Source of the DNA: UBA2030 sp049969475
GTDB taxonomy: Bacteria; Bacteroidota; Bacteroidia; Bacteroidales; TTA-H9
Assembly (NCBI GenBank): GCA_049969475.1
Contig: JBMFOU010000004.1
Coordinates: 62,001 to 126,000 of the forward strand
Direction of reading: 5' to 3'
DNA: 64,000 nt
Part shown: piece after piece, positions 15,678-23,957 of the stretch
How the letters are laid out: each line of letters begins with the position of its first letter
Numbering within the stretch: position 1 is the stretch's first letter
Notes under the pieces: generated by a model
Databases searched by the model: none
The model's input: only the letters and a program-made list of their open reading frames with translations
Told to the model about the DNA's origin: nothing
Translations under genes and position numbers: made by a program

Positions 15678-17324
15678 ATGATAAAATATCCGAGATTTGC
15701 AGCACTGGTGATGCTGGCGGTAATGGCAGCGGGCATTTCTTCGTGCAGCCTTTTCCGAAAAAGCAAAGAGCAATCGGCAGCTACCGGATGGAATTACAAC
15801 GACCCTGAACAAGGGGGATTCGAAAAAATTGATTTCGCTGGTCAAACCAATGGCCCAGGCCTAGTTTTCATAGAAGGAGGAACCTTCGTTATGGGCGCTA
15901 CCCAGGATAATGTAATGGGCGAATGGGATAACACTCCCCGTCGAGTTACAGTTCGATCCTTCTACATGGACCAGACTGAGGTAAGCAACCTCCACTACCT
16001 CGAATTTCTTTACTGGATTAAAAGAGTATTTTATCGCACCAATCGCCTCGATTATCAGGAGTATTATGTAAAACAACTGCCTGATACACTTGTATGGCGC
16101 GACCGTTTGGCCTACAATGAACCTATGGTTAACCTTTATCTGCGGCACCCGGCTTACCGCGATTATCCCGTAGTGGGTGTTAACTGGCTCCAGGCCAACG
16201 AATACTGCCGCTGGCGTACCGACCGTGTAAATGAAATGTTGCTTTACAATGCTGGTGTTTATCGTCTCGATACTGATTACGATGTCAATGATTTCTTTAC
16301 GACAGAGGCTTATCTGGGAGGATTTTACACTAAGGGCGACACTATGCGCAACCGCCGGGGCGAAGTGGATACCCTTGGCCTACCTGACTTAAGCTCCAAA
16401 GCTAAAGATAAAAAGCGGAGGGTTCGTATGGAGGATGGTATTGTCTTGCCTAATTACCGTCTGCCAACCGAAGCCGAATGGGAATATGCCGCCTATGGCC
16501 TGATCGGTAACACAGAATTTGAAAATATTCGTGAACGTCGCATTTATCCGTGGAATGGTAATTTTACCCGGGTTAATTCACCTAAAGACCGCGATTGGGG
16601 TCGATTTGCTGCCAACTTTAAACGAGGCCGTGGCGACTACATGGGGGTTGCTGGTTATCTCAACGATGGAGCCGACATCCCTGCACCAGTCATTTCGTAT
16701 TATCCTAATGACTTTGGCTTATACAATATGGCCGGAAACGTCGCCGAATGGGTGCTTGATGTTTATAGGCCCTCTACCTTCGAAGACGCTTCTGATTTAA
16801 ATCCTTTCCGTGGCAACATCTTCAAAGCCCCCGACCTGGCTGGACAAGGGCAGTTCCAGATAGACCGCGACCTAAAAACTCCAGAGGGTGAGTTTAATGA
16901 AAACTTTGGTCGCTTTAAAAGGAAAAACGTTGATGCTCAAATCGATCCTACACTTCCATTCCGCCGCAACTACCGTACCGCCGACAATCGTAATTACCTC
17001 GACGGAGATTGGGCTTCGCTGGGGGCTGCTAGTGGTGAGGATGTACGTGAAAAATGGAAAATGGTTGGCGACAATGCACAATCCACTACGCTGATGTATA
17101 ACAACGGCGTTTGGGACCCCGCCAGCAATAAATTCGGAGAAGGAGCCACCTCGCTCATCACTGACCGCTCGAGGGTTTATAAAGGCGGTTCCTGGAAAGA
17201 CGGTGCTTATTTCCTGTCACCCAGTGCGCGCCGCTTTCTCGACGAACGCTTGAGCACCGATTACATTGGTTTCCGCTGCGCCATGGATAGAGTAGGTCCT
17301 ACATCTGAAAATATCGAATATTAA
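15678..17324 (+). CDS. gldJ: Gliding motility / T9SS lipoprotein GldJ
   Basis: An outer-membrane lipoprotein of 548 residues needed for gliding and T9SS function in flavobacteria. The lipobox is GISSC (Cys about residue 23). The body is a formylglycine-generating-enzyme-like (FGE-sulfatase) fold: VFIEGGTFVMGATQDN, DQTEVSNLHYLEFL, VVGVNWLQANEYCRWR, the RLPTEAEWEYAA motif, NMAGNVAEWVLD and YIGFRCAMD. GldJ differs from the shorter GldK by its large inserts, seen here at about 195-250 and 370-440. It lies directly downstream of porP and ends in a strong bidirectional terminator. Confidence 0.92.
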   Translation: MIKYPRFAALVMLAVMAAGISSCSLFRKSKEQSAATGWNYNDPEQGGFEKIDFAGQTNGPGLVFIEGGTFVMGATQDNVMGEWDNTPRRVTVRSFYMDQTEVSNLHYLEFLYWIKRVFYRTNRLDYQEYYVKQLPDTLVWRDRLAYNEPMVNLYLRHPAYRDYPVVGVNWLQANEYCRWRTDRVNEMLLYNAGVYRLDTDYDVNDFFTTEAYLGGFYTKGDTMRNRRGEVDTLGLPDLSSKAKDKKRRVRMEDGIVLPNYRLPTEAEWEYAAYGLIGNTEFENIRERRIYPWNGNFTRVNSPKDRDWGRFAANFKRGRGDYMGVAGYLNDGADIPAPVISYYPNDFGLYNMAGNVAEWVLDVYRPSTFEDASDLNPFRGNIFKAPDLAGQGQFQIDRDLKTPEGEFNENFGRFKRKNVDAQIDPTLPFRRNYRTADNRNYLDGDWASLGAASGEDVREKWKMVGDNAQSTTLMYNNGVWDPASNKFGEGATSLITDRSRVYKGGSWKDGAYFLSPSARRFLDERLSTDYIGFRCAMDRVGPTSENIEY

Positions 17325-17333
17325 AAGGTTTAA

Positions 17334-17376
17334 AAAAAGAGAAAGGCCGGTCATGCAAACCGGCCTTTCTCTTTTT
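17334..17376. terminator. Bidirectional terminator between gldJ and the HMA genes
   Basis: A perfect 18-bp inverted repeat (17334-17351 and 17359-17376) with loop CATGCAA. The arms start with A residues and end with T residues, so each strand has a GC-rich hairpin followed by a T tract. It serves gldJ (+) and the convergent HMA gene (-). Confidence 0.9.
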
Positions 17377-17388
17377 CAAATAACTCAC

Positions 17389-17742
17389 TTACCTGTCCTG
17401 AGGCTTTTTGCAGCACCTCGGTAAGCGCTGGTAGGCTTTGGGATTGGCCCTTACATCATCGGCATCGTAGCCAGCATTGCTAATCGCTTGGCGTATTTTC
17501 TCGGGTGTCGTTTTATCAGGATTGAAAATCACCTTTACCTCCTTCGTTTTCAGATCTAGCTCTGAGAAAATAATGCCCCGCTCGTAGGCAAGAGCCTTCT
17601 CAATGGTCTCTTTACATATTTCGCACTGAGCAGAGGTTTTTATCCATAATGTGTCTGCCTTCCGTAATGTGCTGCCTTGGGCTGGCAAATGAATGAATCC
17701 AAGTAAGAATAATAGTCCTATTAGCAAAACATCTTTTTTCAT
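17389..17742 (-). CDS. Exported heavy-metal-associated (HMA) domain protein
   Basis: A 117-residue exported protein: signal peptide MKKDVLLIGLLFLLGFIHLPAQ, then an HMA ferredoxin-like domain with the metal-binding pair C40-x2-C43 (TSAQCEICKETIEKAL) and the usual ISNAGYDADD end. A short tail carries a second Cys pair (LPRCCKKPQ). The fold suggests periplasmic binding of a soft metal such as Cu(I), Hg or Ag, but the metal cannot be told from sequence. It is the last gene of a four-gene minus-strand unit, 13 bases after another HMA gene, and ends next to the bidirectional terminator. Confidence 0.88.
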   Translation of the reverse strand: MKKDVLLIGLLFLLGFIHLPAQGSTLRKADTLWIKTSAQCEICKETIEKALAYERGIIFSELDLKTKEVKVIFNPDKTTPEKIRQAISNAGYDADDVRANPKAYQRLPRCCKKPQDR

Positions 17743-17755
17743 CTTTTTGAGTTTT

Positions 17756-17998
17756 TTAGCAACATGAATCTATTTTCCTGACGTAGTCCCCCTGGCAAGA
17801 ATATCCTAACTTGCTGAAGGCTTCCTGAAACTGGTTTTTCCTATCAGTGTCTGACTGATATTCAATGAGTATAGAACCCTGGGAGAAATCTATCTCAATA
17901 CCTTCCACCCCCTCCATCTTGCTGAAATGATTTTTGAGGGTTTGGGCACAATACCGGCAGGTGGAACCGTCGAGGACAAATTTTACAATACGTTTCAT
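17756..17998 (-). CDS. Small cytoplasmic HMA-domain metal-binding protein
   Basis: An 80-residue stand-alone HMA domain without signal peptide. The metal site is C14-x2-C17 (GSTCRYCAQTLKNHFSKM); the domain ends with KLGYSCQGDY and a terminal CC. It resembles copper chaperones of the CopZ type in size, but here the site is CRYC. It follows the TonB receptor by 27 bases and precedes the exported HMA protein by 13, so the unit has one cytoplasmic and one exported HMA domain. Confidence 0.88.
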   Translation of the reverse strand: MKRIVKFVLDGSTCRYCAQTLKNHFSKMEGVEGIEIDFSQGSILIEYQSDTDRKNQFQEAFSKLGYSCQGDYVRKIDSCC

Positions 17999-18025
17999 GA
18001 TTAAAGTTTGGTTTTGGTATGGTGT

Positions 18026-20281
18026 TTACAAGATATTCCATCGCAGGCCCGTATAAATCATTCTTCCAGCCAGAGGACCCCATACCATGGAAGCATCGAA
18101 GAAGGGGCCATAGGGATCGTCTGCTGCTACTACTGGATGATGTTGGTGGTAATTTCCCAGGTTTTCGCTACCGGCATATACTTCCCAATGTTTAAATCTA
18201 CGGGTAATCTGGCCATGCATGATAACATAAGAAGGCGACCGTTCTGCCAGGCGATAGGTTTTTGGATTATCGCCTGTGTATGGAAGCCTTGCATCACCAT
18301 TCCAGAGGAAGGTGAAATCGAATTGCCACTTATCAAAACGGGTTTTCTGCGACAAATTTATCAGGGCTTTATATCGATTAACAAAAGGCTTCTCTCTAAG
18401 TTCATTGTTTAACAACATGTTAACATCGTTGTAGCGAAAGGCGGTCAAAACCGAAAAGCCTTTGAAGGGTTCTGCCCTAATTTCGGCCTGATAACTATGG
18501 CTTTTGGAAGGACCCGCTAAATTGTAAAGCACTACTTTTCGGGCCGATACATCGGCATCGGCCACCCACTGACTGTTGAAGGAGGTATTGTAAAAATCGA
18601 GGGTAACATCTAGGTTGCGGTCGTCGCCGATTTCCCAGGTCTGGGTGAGGTTCAATCCATAATTCCAGGCTTTTTCTATTTGCGGTTCTCCTTGAATCTC
18701 GATCTGGCGCGAGCTGGAGAGAAAGCTCAGGTAATCATTGAGCATTGTGGGCATGCGGTATCCCCGGCCTGCTGAGCCCCGTATGACAAGCGACGAGAAT
18801 GGCTGCCAGCGTATGTGAATACGGGGTGTGTAGAAAGTTCCGAAAATATTGCTATGGTCGGCCCTGATCCCAGCCATCACCGAAAAATCTGGGGAAGGAG
18901 TAAAAGTGTATTCTGCAAAGACCCCGGGAGTGCGGTAATTGCGATGCAGGCTGTCGAAAAGGAAATTCTCACGGAGGTTTTCCCAATGAAAGCTTGCCCC
19001 TGCACTCACCTTGTGTTGCTCAGTGTGACCGGGTTCAAGCTGGAGAATCAGGTTGGCATACAATTCCCGGGTGGTGGTATTGTAAGGCCGATCACCAAAA
19101 AAGGCGTCAATGTTATGGAGTGTGCCCGATAATTGCAGTCCAATGCTGTTGTGCCCGTGATCATCTAATCTAAAACCTGATTTGAGAAAGGCTTGCAAAC
19201 GCTGGTTTTTTATGTCCGAAGCATATAAACCCTGGGCCCGCCATGAGTTATTGTCATAAGAACCTACCGAGCCACCCCATCGGTCTTCCGATACATAATT
19301 GACCATCAGTTGCGAGTGTCCAAGATCTCCATATTCGTATGTCCATCGGTTGAACAGGTTGATCTGACGTGTGCGGGGCAAATCCATAAATCCGTCTTTA
19401 TCCTGATCCATTTCCGATTGCTGTGTGGAACCATGGGCCATGAGCAGGGTTGACAGGCGGTCGCTCACAGGAATCCTTCCTATAAAATTTACCTCACCTC
19501 GACCTTCGCTGCTGCCAAATACATTGATATATCCCGTATTTTCCCAATGCTCAGGCTTAAAATACTCCAGATTTATCTGACCCGTTATCGACTCAAACCC
19601 GTTGATCACAGAGGCCGTTCCTTTACTCACCTGAATGGATTGCATCCAGGGCCCTGGAACATAGCTCAGACCATACGGCGCTGCAATGGAGCGAAGAAAG
19701 GGCATATTTTCAAGCATCAGTTGGCTGTATACGCCAGCCAATCCAAGCATTTGTATCTGTTGGGCCCCTGACACGGCATCTGTATAGCCTACATCTACTG
19801 TGATGCTGTTTTCGAAGCTTTCTGAAAGGTTACAGCAAGCCAATTGTTTGAGCCCTTCCGTGGTGATGTGTTCTGTTTTAATGGTGGTAAGCTTCGAAAC
19901 AAACTGATTACCTGGTCGGTCTTTCACCTCAATGCCCTGCAATGCTTCGCTGCGTGGCTTGAGTATCAGATTAATTTCTCCAGAGTATCCATTTGTTTCT
20001 ATCGTATCGCTTTTATAGCCCATAAATGAAGCAACCAGCAGGGAAGCTCCATTCACTGGTGCAAGCCTGAATTTTCCATTGGGGTCGGTGGTGGTTCCCT
20101 CAGTGGTTCCTGCCCAGAATACACTGGCAAATGGCAAAGGAACTCTCTCCCCTTTTTCATTTAAAGCCCATACTTTTCCTTGTATTTGGGCAGGGCTGAC
20201 CTGACCCATTATTTTTGTTGGATATGTACCTAATATAATCCAAAGTCCCCAGAGGGACAATATCATGAGTGTTTTTATCAT
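18026..20281 (-). CDS. TonB-dependent receptor of a metal-associated locus
   Basis: An outer-membrane receptor of 751 residues: signal peptide MIKTLMILSLWGLWIILG, an N-terminal carboxypeptidase-regulatory-like domain (GKVWALNEKGERVPLPFASV, TTDPNGKFRLAPV), a plug with ACCNLSESFENSITVDVGYT, and a 22-strand-type barrel ending GRMIYTGLRWNIL. The Cys pair in the plug and a His cluster near the C-terminus (NYHQHHPVVAADDPYGP) are unusual for sugar or peptide SusC-like receptors and, with the neighbouring HMA genes, suggest a metal ligand. The start at 20281 is chosen for the signal peptide; the frame extends to 20350. There is no SusD partner. Confidence 0.9.
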   Translation of the reverse strand: MIKTLMILSLWGLWIILGTYPTKIMGQVSPAQIQGKVWALNEKGERVPLPFASVFWAGTTEGTTTDPNGKFRLAPVNGASLLVASFMGYKSDTIETNGYSGEINLILKPRSEALQGIEVKDRPGNQFVSKLTTIKTEHITTEGLKQLACCNLSESFENSITVDVGYTDAVSGAQQIQMLGLAGVYSQLMLENMPFLRSIAAPYGLSYVPGPWMQSIQVSKGTASVINGFESITGQINLEYFKPEHWENTGYINVFGSSEGRGEVNFIGRIPVSDRLSTLLMAHGSTQQSEMDQDKDGFMDLPRTRQINLFNRWTYEYGDLGHSQLMVNYVSEDRWGGSVGSYDNNSWRAQGLYASDIKNQRLQAFLKSGFRLDDHGHNSIGLQLSGTLHNIDAFFGDRPYNTTTRELYANLILQLEPGHTEQHKVSAGASFHWENLRENFLFDSLHRNYRTPGVFAEYTFTPSPDFSVMAGIRADHSNIFGTFYTPRIHIRWQPFSSLVIRGSAGRGYRMPTMLNDYLSFLSSSRQIEIQGEPQIEKAWNYGLNLTQTWEIGDDRNLDVTLDFYNTSFNSQWVADADVSARKVVLYNLAGPSKSHSYQAEIRAEPFKGFSVLTAFRYNDVNMLLNNELREKPFVNRYKALINLSQKTRFDKWQFDFTFLWNGDARLPYTGDNPKTYRLAERSPSYVIMHGQITRRFKHWEVYAGSENLGNYHQHHPVVAADDPYGPFFDASMVWGPLAGRMIYTGLRWNIL

Positions 20282-20375
20282 AGTTTCCTGATTTAGAAAT
20301 TTTTGAACAAAATAAACAGATAGCAACCCCTGAACAGAGGCTGGTTCCAAGGCGGAATAGGAATAGGATTGTTTC

Positions 20376-20855
20376 TTAAATCAGGAAAACACAGAGTACA
20401 GAAGGCCGATGACTTAAGGGTGGCGCTTTACAATTAATATTTCCTGTTGGAAAGGATATATCTGTGGAGAACGCAACTTGCTTAGGAAATGCATTAAATT
20501 CAAATAACAGATACCCTGAAACCCACTTGAGTATCTTGTCTGCACTTTGTTCGGTAAGAAAACTCCCCACAGATAACTGCAAAACACTATCCTTGCAGCA
20601 AACAGGTACCCATTCAGGTTGAGGGGTCTCGTTTGCCCCATCGGCTTCCATGCTACAACAAGATACTGTGGAATTCAGCAGGCAACAGCTTCCGCTGTGC
20701 TCGCAATGGCCGGTTTTATTGAATAGCTGAATGTATTTTTCATTGTGAGACAAACAGGTGTGCACAGTGAGTAATATTCCCCCGCTGCTGGTAACCACCA
20801 ACAGGCTGAGAAATGTAACCCACATCACTTTCAGGCCATCGCGTAATCTTGCCAT
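20376..20855 (-). CDS. HYC_CC_PP-family exported protein
   Basis: A 159-residue protein with an N-terminal membrane or signal segment (VMWVTFLSLLVVTSSGGILL), then VHTCLSHNEKYIQLF, two Cys-Cys pairs (GSCCLLNSTVSCCSME, VPVCCKD), and a late PPLSHRP. The order H-x-C, CC and PP fits the small Bacteroidota family called HYC_CC_PP, whose members I know only as neighbours of TonB receptors and HMA proteins; their function is not established. The Cys-rich body suggests metal handling in the periplasm. First gene of the unit; its ATG is four bases downstream of a TAATTTTG -7 element, so the message is probably leaderless. Confidence 0.78.
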   Translation of the reverse strand: MARLRDGLKVMWVTFLSLLVVTSSGGILLTVHTCLSHNEKYIQLFNKTGHCEHSGSCCLLNSTVSCCSMEADGANETPQPEWVPVCCKDSVLQLSVGSFLTEQSADKILKWVSGYLLFEFNAFPKQVAFSTDISFPTGNINCKAPPLSHRPSVLCVFLI

Positions 20856-20859
20856 GGCG

Positions 20860-20867
20860 CAAAATTA
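20860..20867 (-). promoter_or_regulatory. -7 element TAATTTTG of the metal-associated unit
   Basis: A minus-strand TAnnTTTG match followed by CGCC and then the ATG of the HYC_CC_PP gene. The spacing is identical to that of dnaB and mnmD. No metal-responsive operator could be recognised nearby. Confidence 0.55.
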
Positions 20868-20927
20868 ATAGTAAACCATACCATTCGGTAGTTAATAAAA
20901 GGTTAATCTGTTTTGCAGGCGATAAAG

Positions 20928-20935
20928 TACTTTTG
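20928..20935 (+). promoter_or_regulatory. holB -7 promoter element, TACTTTTG
   Basis: A TAnnTTTG match 27 bases upstream of the holB ATG, divergent from the metal-unit promoter. A TTTG at 20912-20915 is closer than the normal -33 spacing. Confidence 0.45.
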
Positions 20936-20962
20936 CAGAAATTTGATTTTGGGGTAAAAATC

Positions 20963-22180
20963 ATGTACTACAAAGACATTCCGGGATACGAAGATTTGAA
21001 AGAGAGACTTTTATATTCAGTGCAGGCGGGTCGCATAAGCCATGCTCAGCTACTGGCAGGCTTGCCTGGCAGCGGAGCATTGGCATTGGCCCTGGCCCAT
21101 GCCCGATATATTCATTGCCGGAACCGGGGGCCGAAAGATGCTTGTGGGGAATGCCCCTCATGTCACAAATATGATGCATTGGCCCATCCTGATTTGCATT
21201 TCATTTATCCTGTAGCCAAAAAGAAAGGTGGGTCTGGCGAAGACGATGATGCAGGCGATGAAGGCCGGGGCAGCGAAGGTACCCGGAGCATTGAATATAT
21301 CGATGCCTGGCGAAAAGCCATGAAGGAAACAGGCGGCTTTCTATCCTACGAAGAATGGCTCGACAAGGCCGGACTGAGCGGAAAAAGAGGAATGATTTAC
21401 ACCGCTGATGCAATAGAAATTATACGTAACCTTGCCTACAAATCGGTGGAGGGCTCTTATAAAATTCTGATAATCTGGCTTCCTGAGTTTTTTCAGGAGA
21501 AAACTTCCAATCGTTTGCTCAAGTCGCTTGAAGAACCCCCCGAAAAAACCATCTTCCTGCTCGTAAGTCATAACAGGGAAGCCTTGCTACCTACCATTCT
21601 CTCGCGTTGTCAAAGTCTGAATATTCCCGCAATGAGTCCGGTGCAGACACGGGAAATACTTGTTAGACAGCTTCGTATCAGCGGAGAAGAAGCTTCCTCC
21701 CTGGCCATGATTGCTGAAGGCGATTGGGCCCTGGCACGCAAACTATATGAAAACGCAGGATCCGTGAGTCAGTTTTTTCCAACCTTCCGCGACTGGATGC
21801 GTTTTTGCTTTAAACCCGATTACAACCCCAATCCTAAAGAAGCCCTCAAATTACCTGTCATTGTTCAGATAACAGATTTCTTTAAGTCTCTACCACCCGA
21901 AGGTCAGAAACAATTCCTGCTTTATGCGCAGAAAATGATCAGAAACAGTTTTATTTTCCCGGTTAATGACGGAGAACTGATTAAGGCAGGTCGCGAAGAG
22001 CTAGATTTTGCTAAAAATTTCAGTCGGTTTATCAGCAAGGATAACGTGGGCGCTTTTTCACGAGCATTTGAAGATGCGGTGTACTGGCTTTCGAGGAATG
22101 GATCTCCTCAGATGATCTTCACCTCTCTTACCCTAAGCCTTATGGAGCTTTTGAAGCAAGCTATGGCACCCAAAGCCTGA
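20963..22180 (+). CDS. holB: DNA polymerase III delta' subunit
   Basis: Clamp-loader subunit, 405 residues. The start at 20963 (MYYKDIPGYEDLKERL) is chosen for homology; the frame extends upstream through the promoter. The P-loop region reads LLAGLPGSGALALALA, with Ala where the ATP-binding Lys would be, as expected for delta' subunits that do not hydrolyse ATP. A zinc site follows (ACGECPSCHKYDALAHPDLH), then a charged insertion (KKKGGSGEDDDAGDEGRG) of the kind seen in Bacteroidota, and the AAA+ features NRLLKSLEEPPEKTIFLL and ILSRCQSL. It leads a unit with ricT, gldH and a PBP. Confidence 0.93.
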   Translation: MYYKDIPGYEDLKERLLYSVQAGRISHAQLLAGLPGSGALALALAHARYIHCRNRGPKDACGECPSCHKYDALAHPDLHFIYPVAKKKGGSGEDDDAGDEGRGSEGTRSIEYIDAWRKAMKETGGFLSYEEWLDKAGLSGKRGMIYTADAIEIIRNLAYKSVEGSYKILIIWLPEFFQEKTSNRLLKSLEEPPEKTIFLLVSHNREALLPTILSRCQSLNIPAMSPVQTREILVRQLRISGEEASSLAMIAEGDWALARKLYENAGSVSQFFPTFRDWMRFCFKPDYNPNPKEALKLPVIVQITDFFKSLPPEGQKQFLLYAQKMIRNSFIFPVNDGELIKAGREELDFAKNFSRFISKDNVGAFSRAFEDAVYWLSRNGSPQMIFTSLTLSLMELLKQAMAPKA

Positions 22181-22235
22181 AATTTGACCGCCGAAGACTG
22201 ACGGGTAGTCCGGTCTATGCCTCCAAGGTTTTCTT

Positions 22236-22243
22236 TAATTTTG
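22236..22243 (+). promoter_or_regulatory. ricT -7 promoter element, TAATTTTG
   Basis: A TAnnTTTG match 70 bases upstream of the ricT-like ATG in the 133-base gap after holB. No clear -33 box. Confidence 0.45.
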
Positions 22244-22313
22244 CAAGTTTAGCATACCTCTCTCAAATTTTGGGAGTCAATATATAAATTCTTAATTTTT
22301 AATATCTTACAAA

Positions 22314-23423
22314 ATGAACAAAATTACAAACATAAACAATACGCTCTTCTCGAGGGGATGTTGTTGTGCCCCCAATCCTGAAAACCCTGCCGATAGTCCT
22401 TATAAAAACAGTTGCGCGAAATTCGCTGCTCATGATTATCTCTCAGGTATTGCCCCCGCTTCGGTGGGAGGTTTGCCTAATGTGGCAGAAATCCGATTCA
22501 AGAACAATCACAAAGAGTTTATGCAGGTGCCGCCCGAATTACGGCTCAAACAGGGTGAAATAGTTGCGGTGGAGGGTAATCCGGGGCACGACATTGGCAT
22601 TGTGAGCCTGACTGGATACACAGCTTTTCTGCAGATGAAGGCCAAAGGAATTGACCTTAGTAAAACAGAGCTGCGAAAAGTATTCAGACACGCCCGACCT
22701 GCCGATATTGAGAAATGGATTGCTGTAAGTAAGAGGGAAGAAGAAACCTTGCTTAAAACCCGAAAAATTGCTGAAGACCTTGGGCTGCAAATGAAGCTTA
22801 ACGACGTTGAATACCAGGGCGATGGAGGAAAGGCCATCTTTTATTATACGGCCGACGACAGGGTTGATTTTAGGGAACTCATCAAGGTACTGGCTGAGCG
22901 ATTTCGTATTAAAGTTGAAATGCGGCAGATAGGCCTGAGGCAGGAAGCCAGCAAGGTGGGTGGCATTGGAAGTTGCGGTCGCGAATTGTGCTGTTCAACT
23001 TTCATCAATAAGTTCCGGTCGGTATCCACACAGGCCGCCAAAGTGCAGCAACTTTCACCCAATCCGCAAAAACTGGCTGGGCAATGTGGCAAACTCAAAT
23101 GTTGCTTGAATTATGAGTTTGAGACCTACATCGATGCCCTGCAAAATTTCCCTTCACAGGAAATAGTCCTTGAAACCACGAAGGGAAAAGCCTCCTGTCT
23201 GAAAATCGACGTTTTCAAGCGGCTCATGTGGTATGTATACGAACATGAACCCAACAATATCATGGCTATTCCTGCCGATAAAGTGGTGGAGATTCATCAA
23301 ATGAATCTTCAAGGAAGCAAGCCCGAAAATCTGGAAGAATTTGCGCAGATAGAAGAACCCAAGGCCTTCCTTGATGTGCCGGCCACTGATTTCGACGCTT
23401 TCAAAGACCTGGCAGATGAATAA
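22314..23423 (+). CDS. ricT: PSP1-domain protein, RicT/YaaT family
   Basis: A 369-residue PSP1 (RicT/YaaT) protein. In Bacillus the homologue is part of the Y-complex that carries iron-sulfur clusters and acts on RNase Y-dependent RNA maturation; its job in Bacteroidota is not known. The PSP1 core runs from about residue 55 to 270, with VAEIRFKNNHKEFMQV, GIGSCGRELCCSTFI and GQCGKLKCCLNYEFE, the conserved Cys groups that bind clusters. The N-terminus has an extra Cys-rich piece (RGCCCAPNPENP) and the C-terminus an acidic tail. The stop overlaps the gldH start by 8 bases, indicating coupled translation. Confidence 0.9.
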   Translation: MNKITNINNTLFSRGCCCAPNPENPADSPYKNSCAKFAAHDYLSGIAPASVGGLPNVAEIRFKNNHKEFMQVPPELRLKQGEIVAVEGNPGHDIGIVSLTGYTAFLQMKAKGIDLSKTELRKVFRHARPADIEKWIAVSKREEETLLKTRKIAEDLGLQMKLNDVEYQGDGGKAIFYYTADDRVDFRELIKVLAERFRIKVEMRQIGLRQEASKVGGIGSCGRELCCSTFINKFRSVSTQAAKVQQLSPNPQKLAGQCGKLKCCLNYEFETYIDALQNFPSQEIVLETTKGKASCLKIDVFKRLMWYVYEHEPNNIMAIPADKVVEIHQMNLQGSKPENLEEFAQIEEPKAFLDVPATDFDAFKDLADE

Positions 23424-23928
23424 ATATAGCTTCATTTTCAATAAAAAATACTCTTTCATGCTGATTGCACTCGCTATCACTTTACTTCTGCATGCTTGCA
23501 GCCCTTCAGACTTTTACCACGACACCCGGAAAATTCCTGACGCTGTGTGGGCCCAAGGTTATAAGGCCACCTTCGCTGTTAATTTTCCGGACTCTCTCAA
23601 ACCAGTGGATGTTTATGTAGATGTTCGCAACGTTCACAATTATCCATACTCCAATCTTTACTTGTTTTTGGATACGGAGTTTCCCGATGGCCGGCGGTTT
23701 CGCGATACACTCGAGTGCATGCTCGCCACACCCGAAGGAAAATGGCTCGGAAGAGCCAATGGCAGTGTCCGCGAAAGTCGTTTTCTTATCAAACATAATG
23801 TAATCTTTCCTCGCAAAGGCACTTATCGTTTTTCTTTTGAACAGGGTATGCGTGAATCCCGTTTGATGGGAATATCTGAGATAGGACTAAAAATTTCCCC
23901 CGCAGGTAGCATCCATCCAAACCGATAA
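23416..23928 (+). CDS. gldH: Gliding motility lipoprotein GldH
   Basis: A 170-residue lipoprotein with lipobox LLHAC (Cys about 28) after a hydrophobic stretch. The mature part is typical GldH: SDFYHDTRKIPDAVW, DVYVDVRNVHNYPYSNLYLF, DTEFPDGRRFRDTLECML, GSVRESRFLIKHNVIFP and GTYRFSFEQGMRE. GldH is needed for gliding in Flavobacterium; its homologues are also found in non-gliding Bacteroidota and its biochemical role is unclear. The start at 23416 overlaps the ricT end (ATGAATAA); an upstream in-frame Met at 23371 would begin inside ricT and gives a poorer signal sequence. Confidence 0.92.
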   Translation: MNKYSFIFNKKYSFMLIALAITLLLHACSPSDFYHDTRKIPDAVWAQGYKATFAVNFPDSLKPVDVYVDVRNVHNYPYSNLYLFLDTEFPDGRRFRDTLECMLATPEGKWLGRANGSVRESRFLIKHNVIFPRKGTYRFSFEQGMRESRLMGISEIGLKISPAGSIHPNR

Positions 23929-23957
23929 ATCCTATTTCCACCTTAAAGCCAGGGTTT

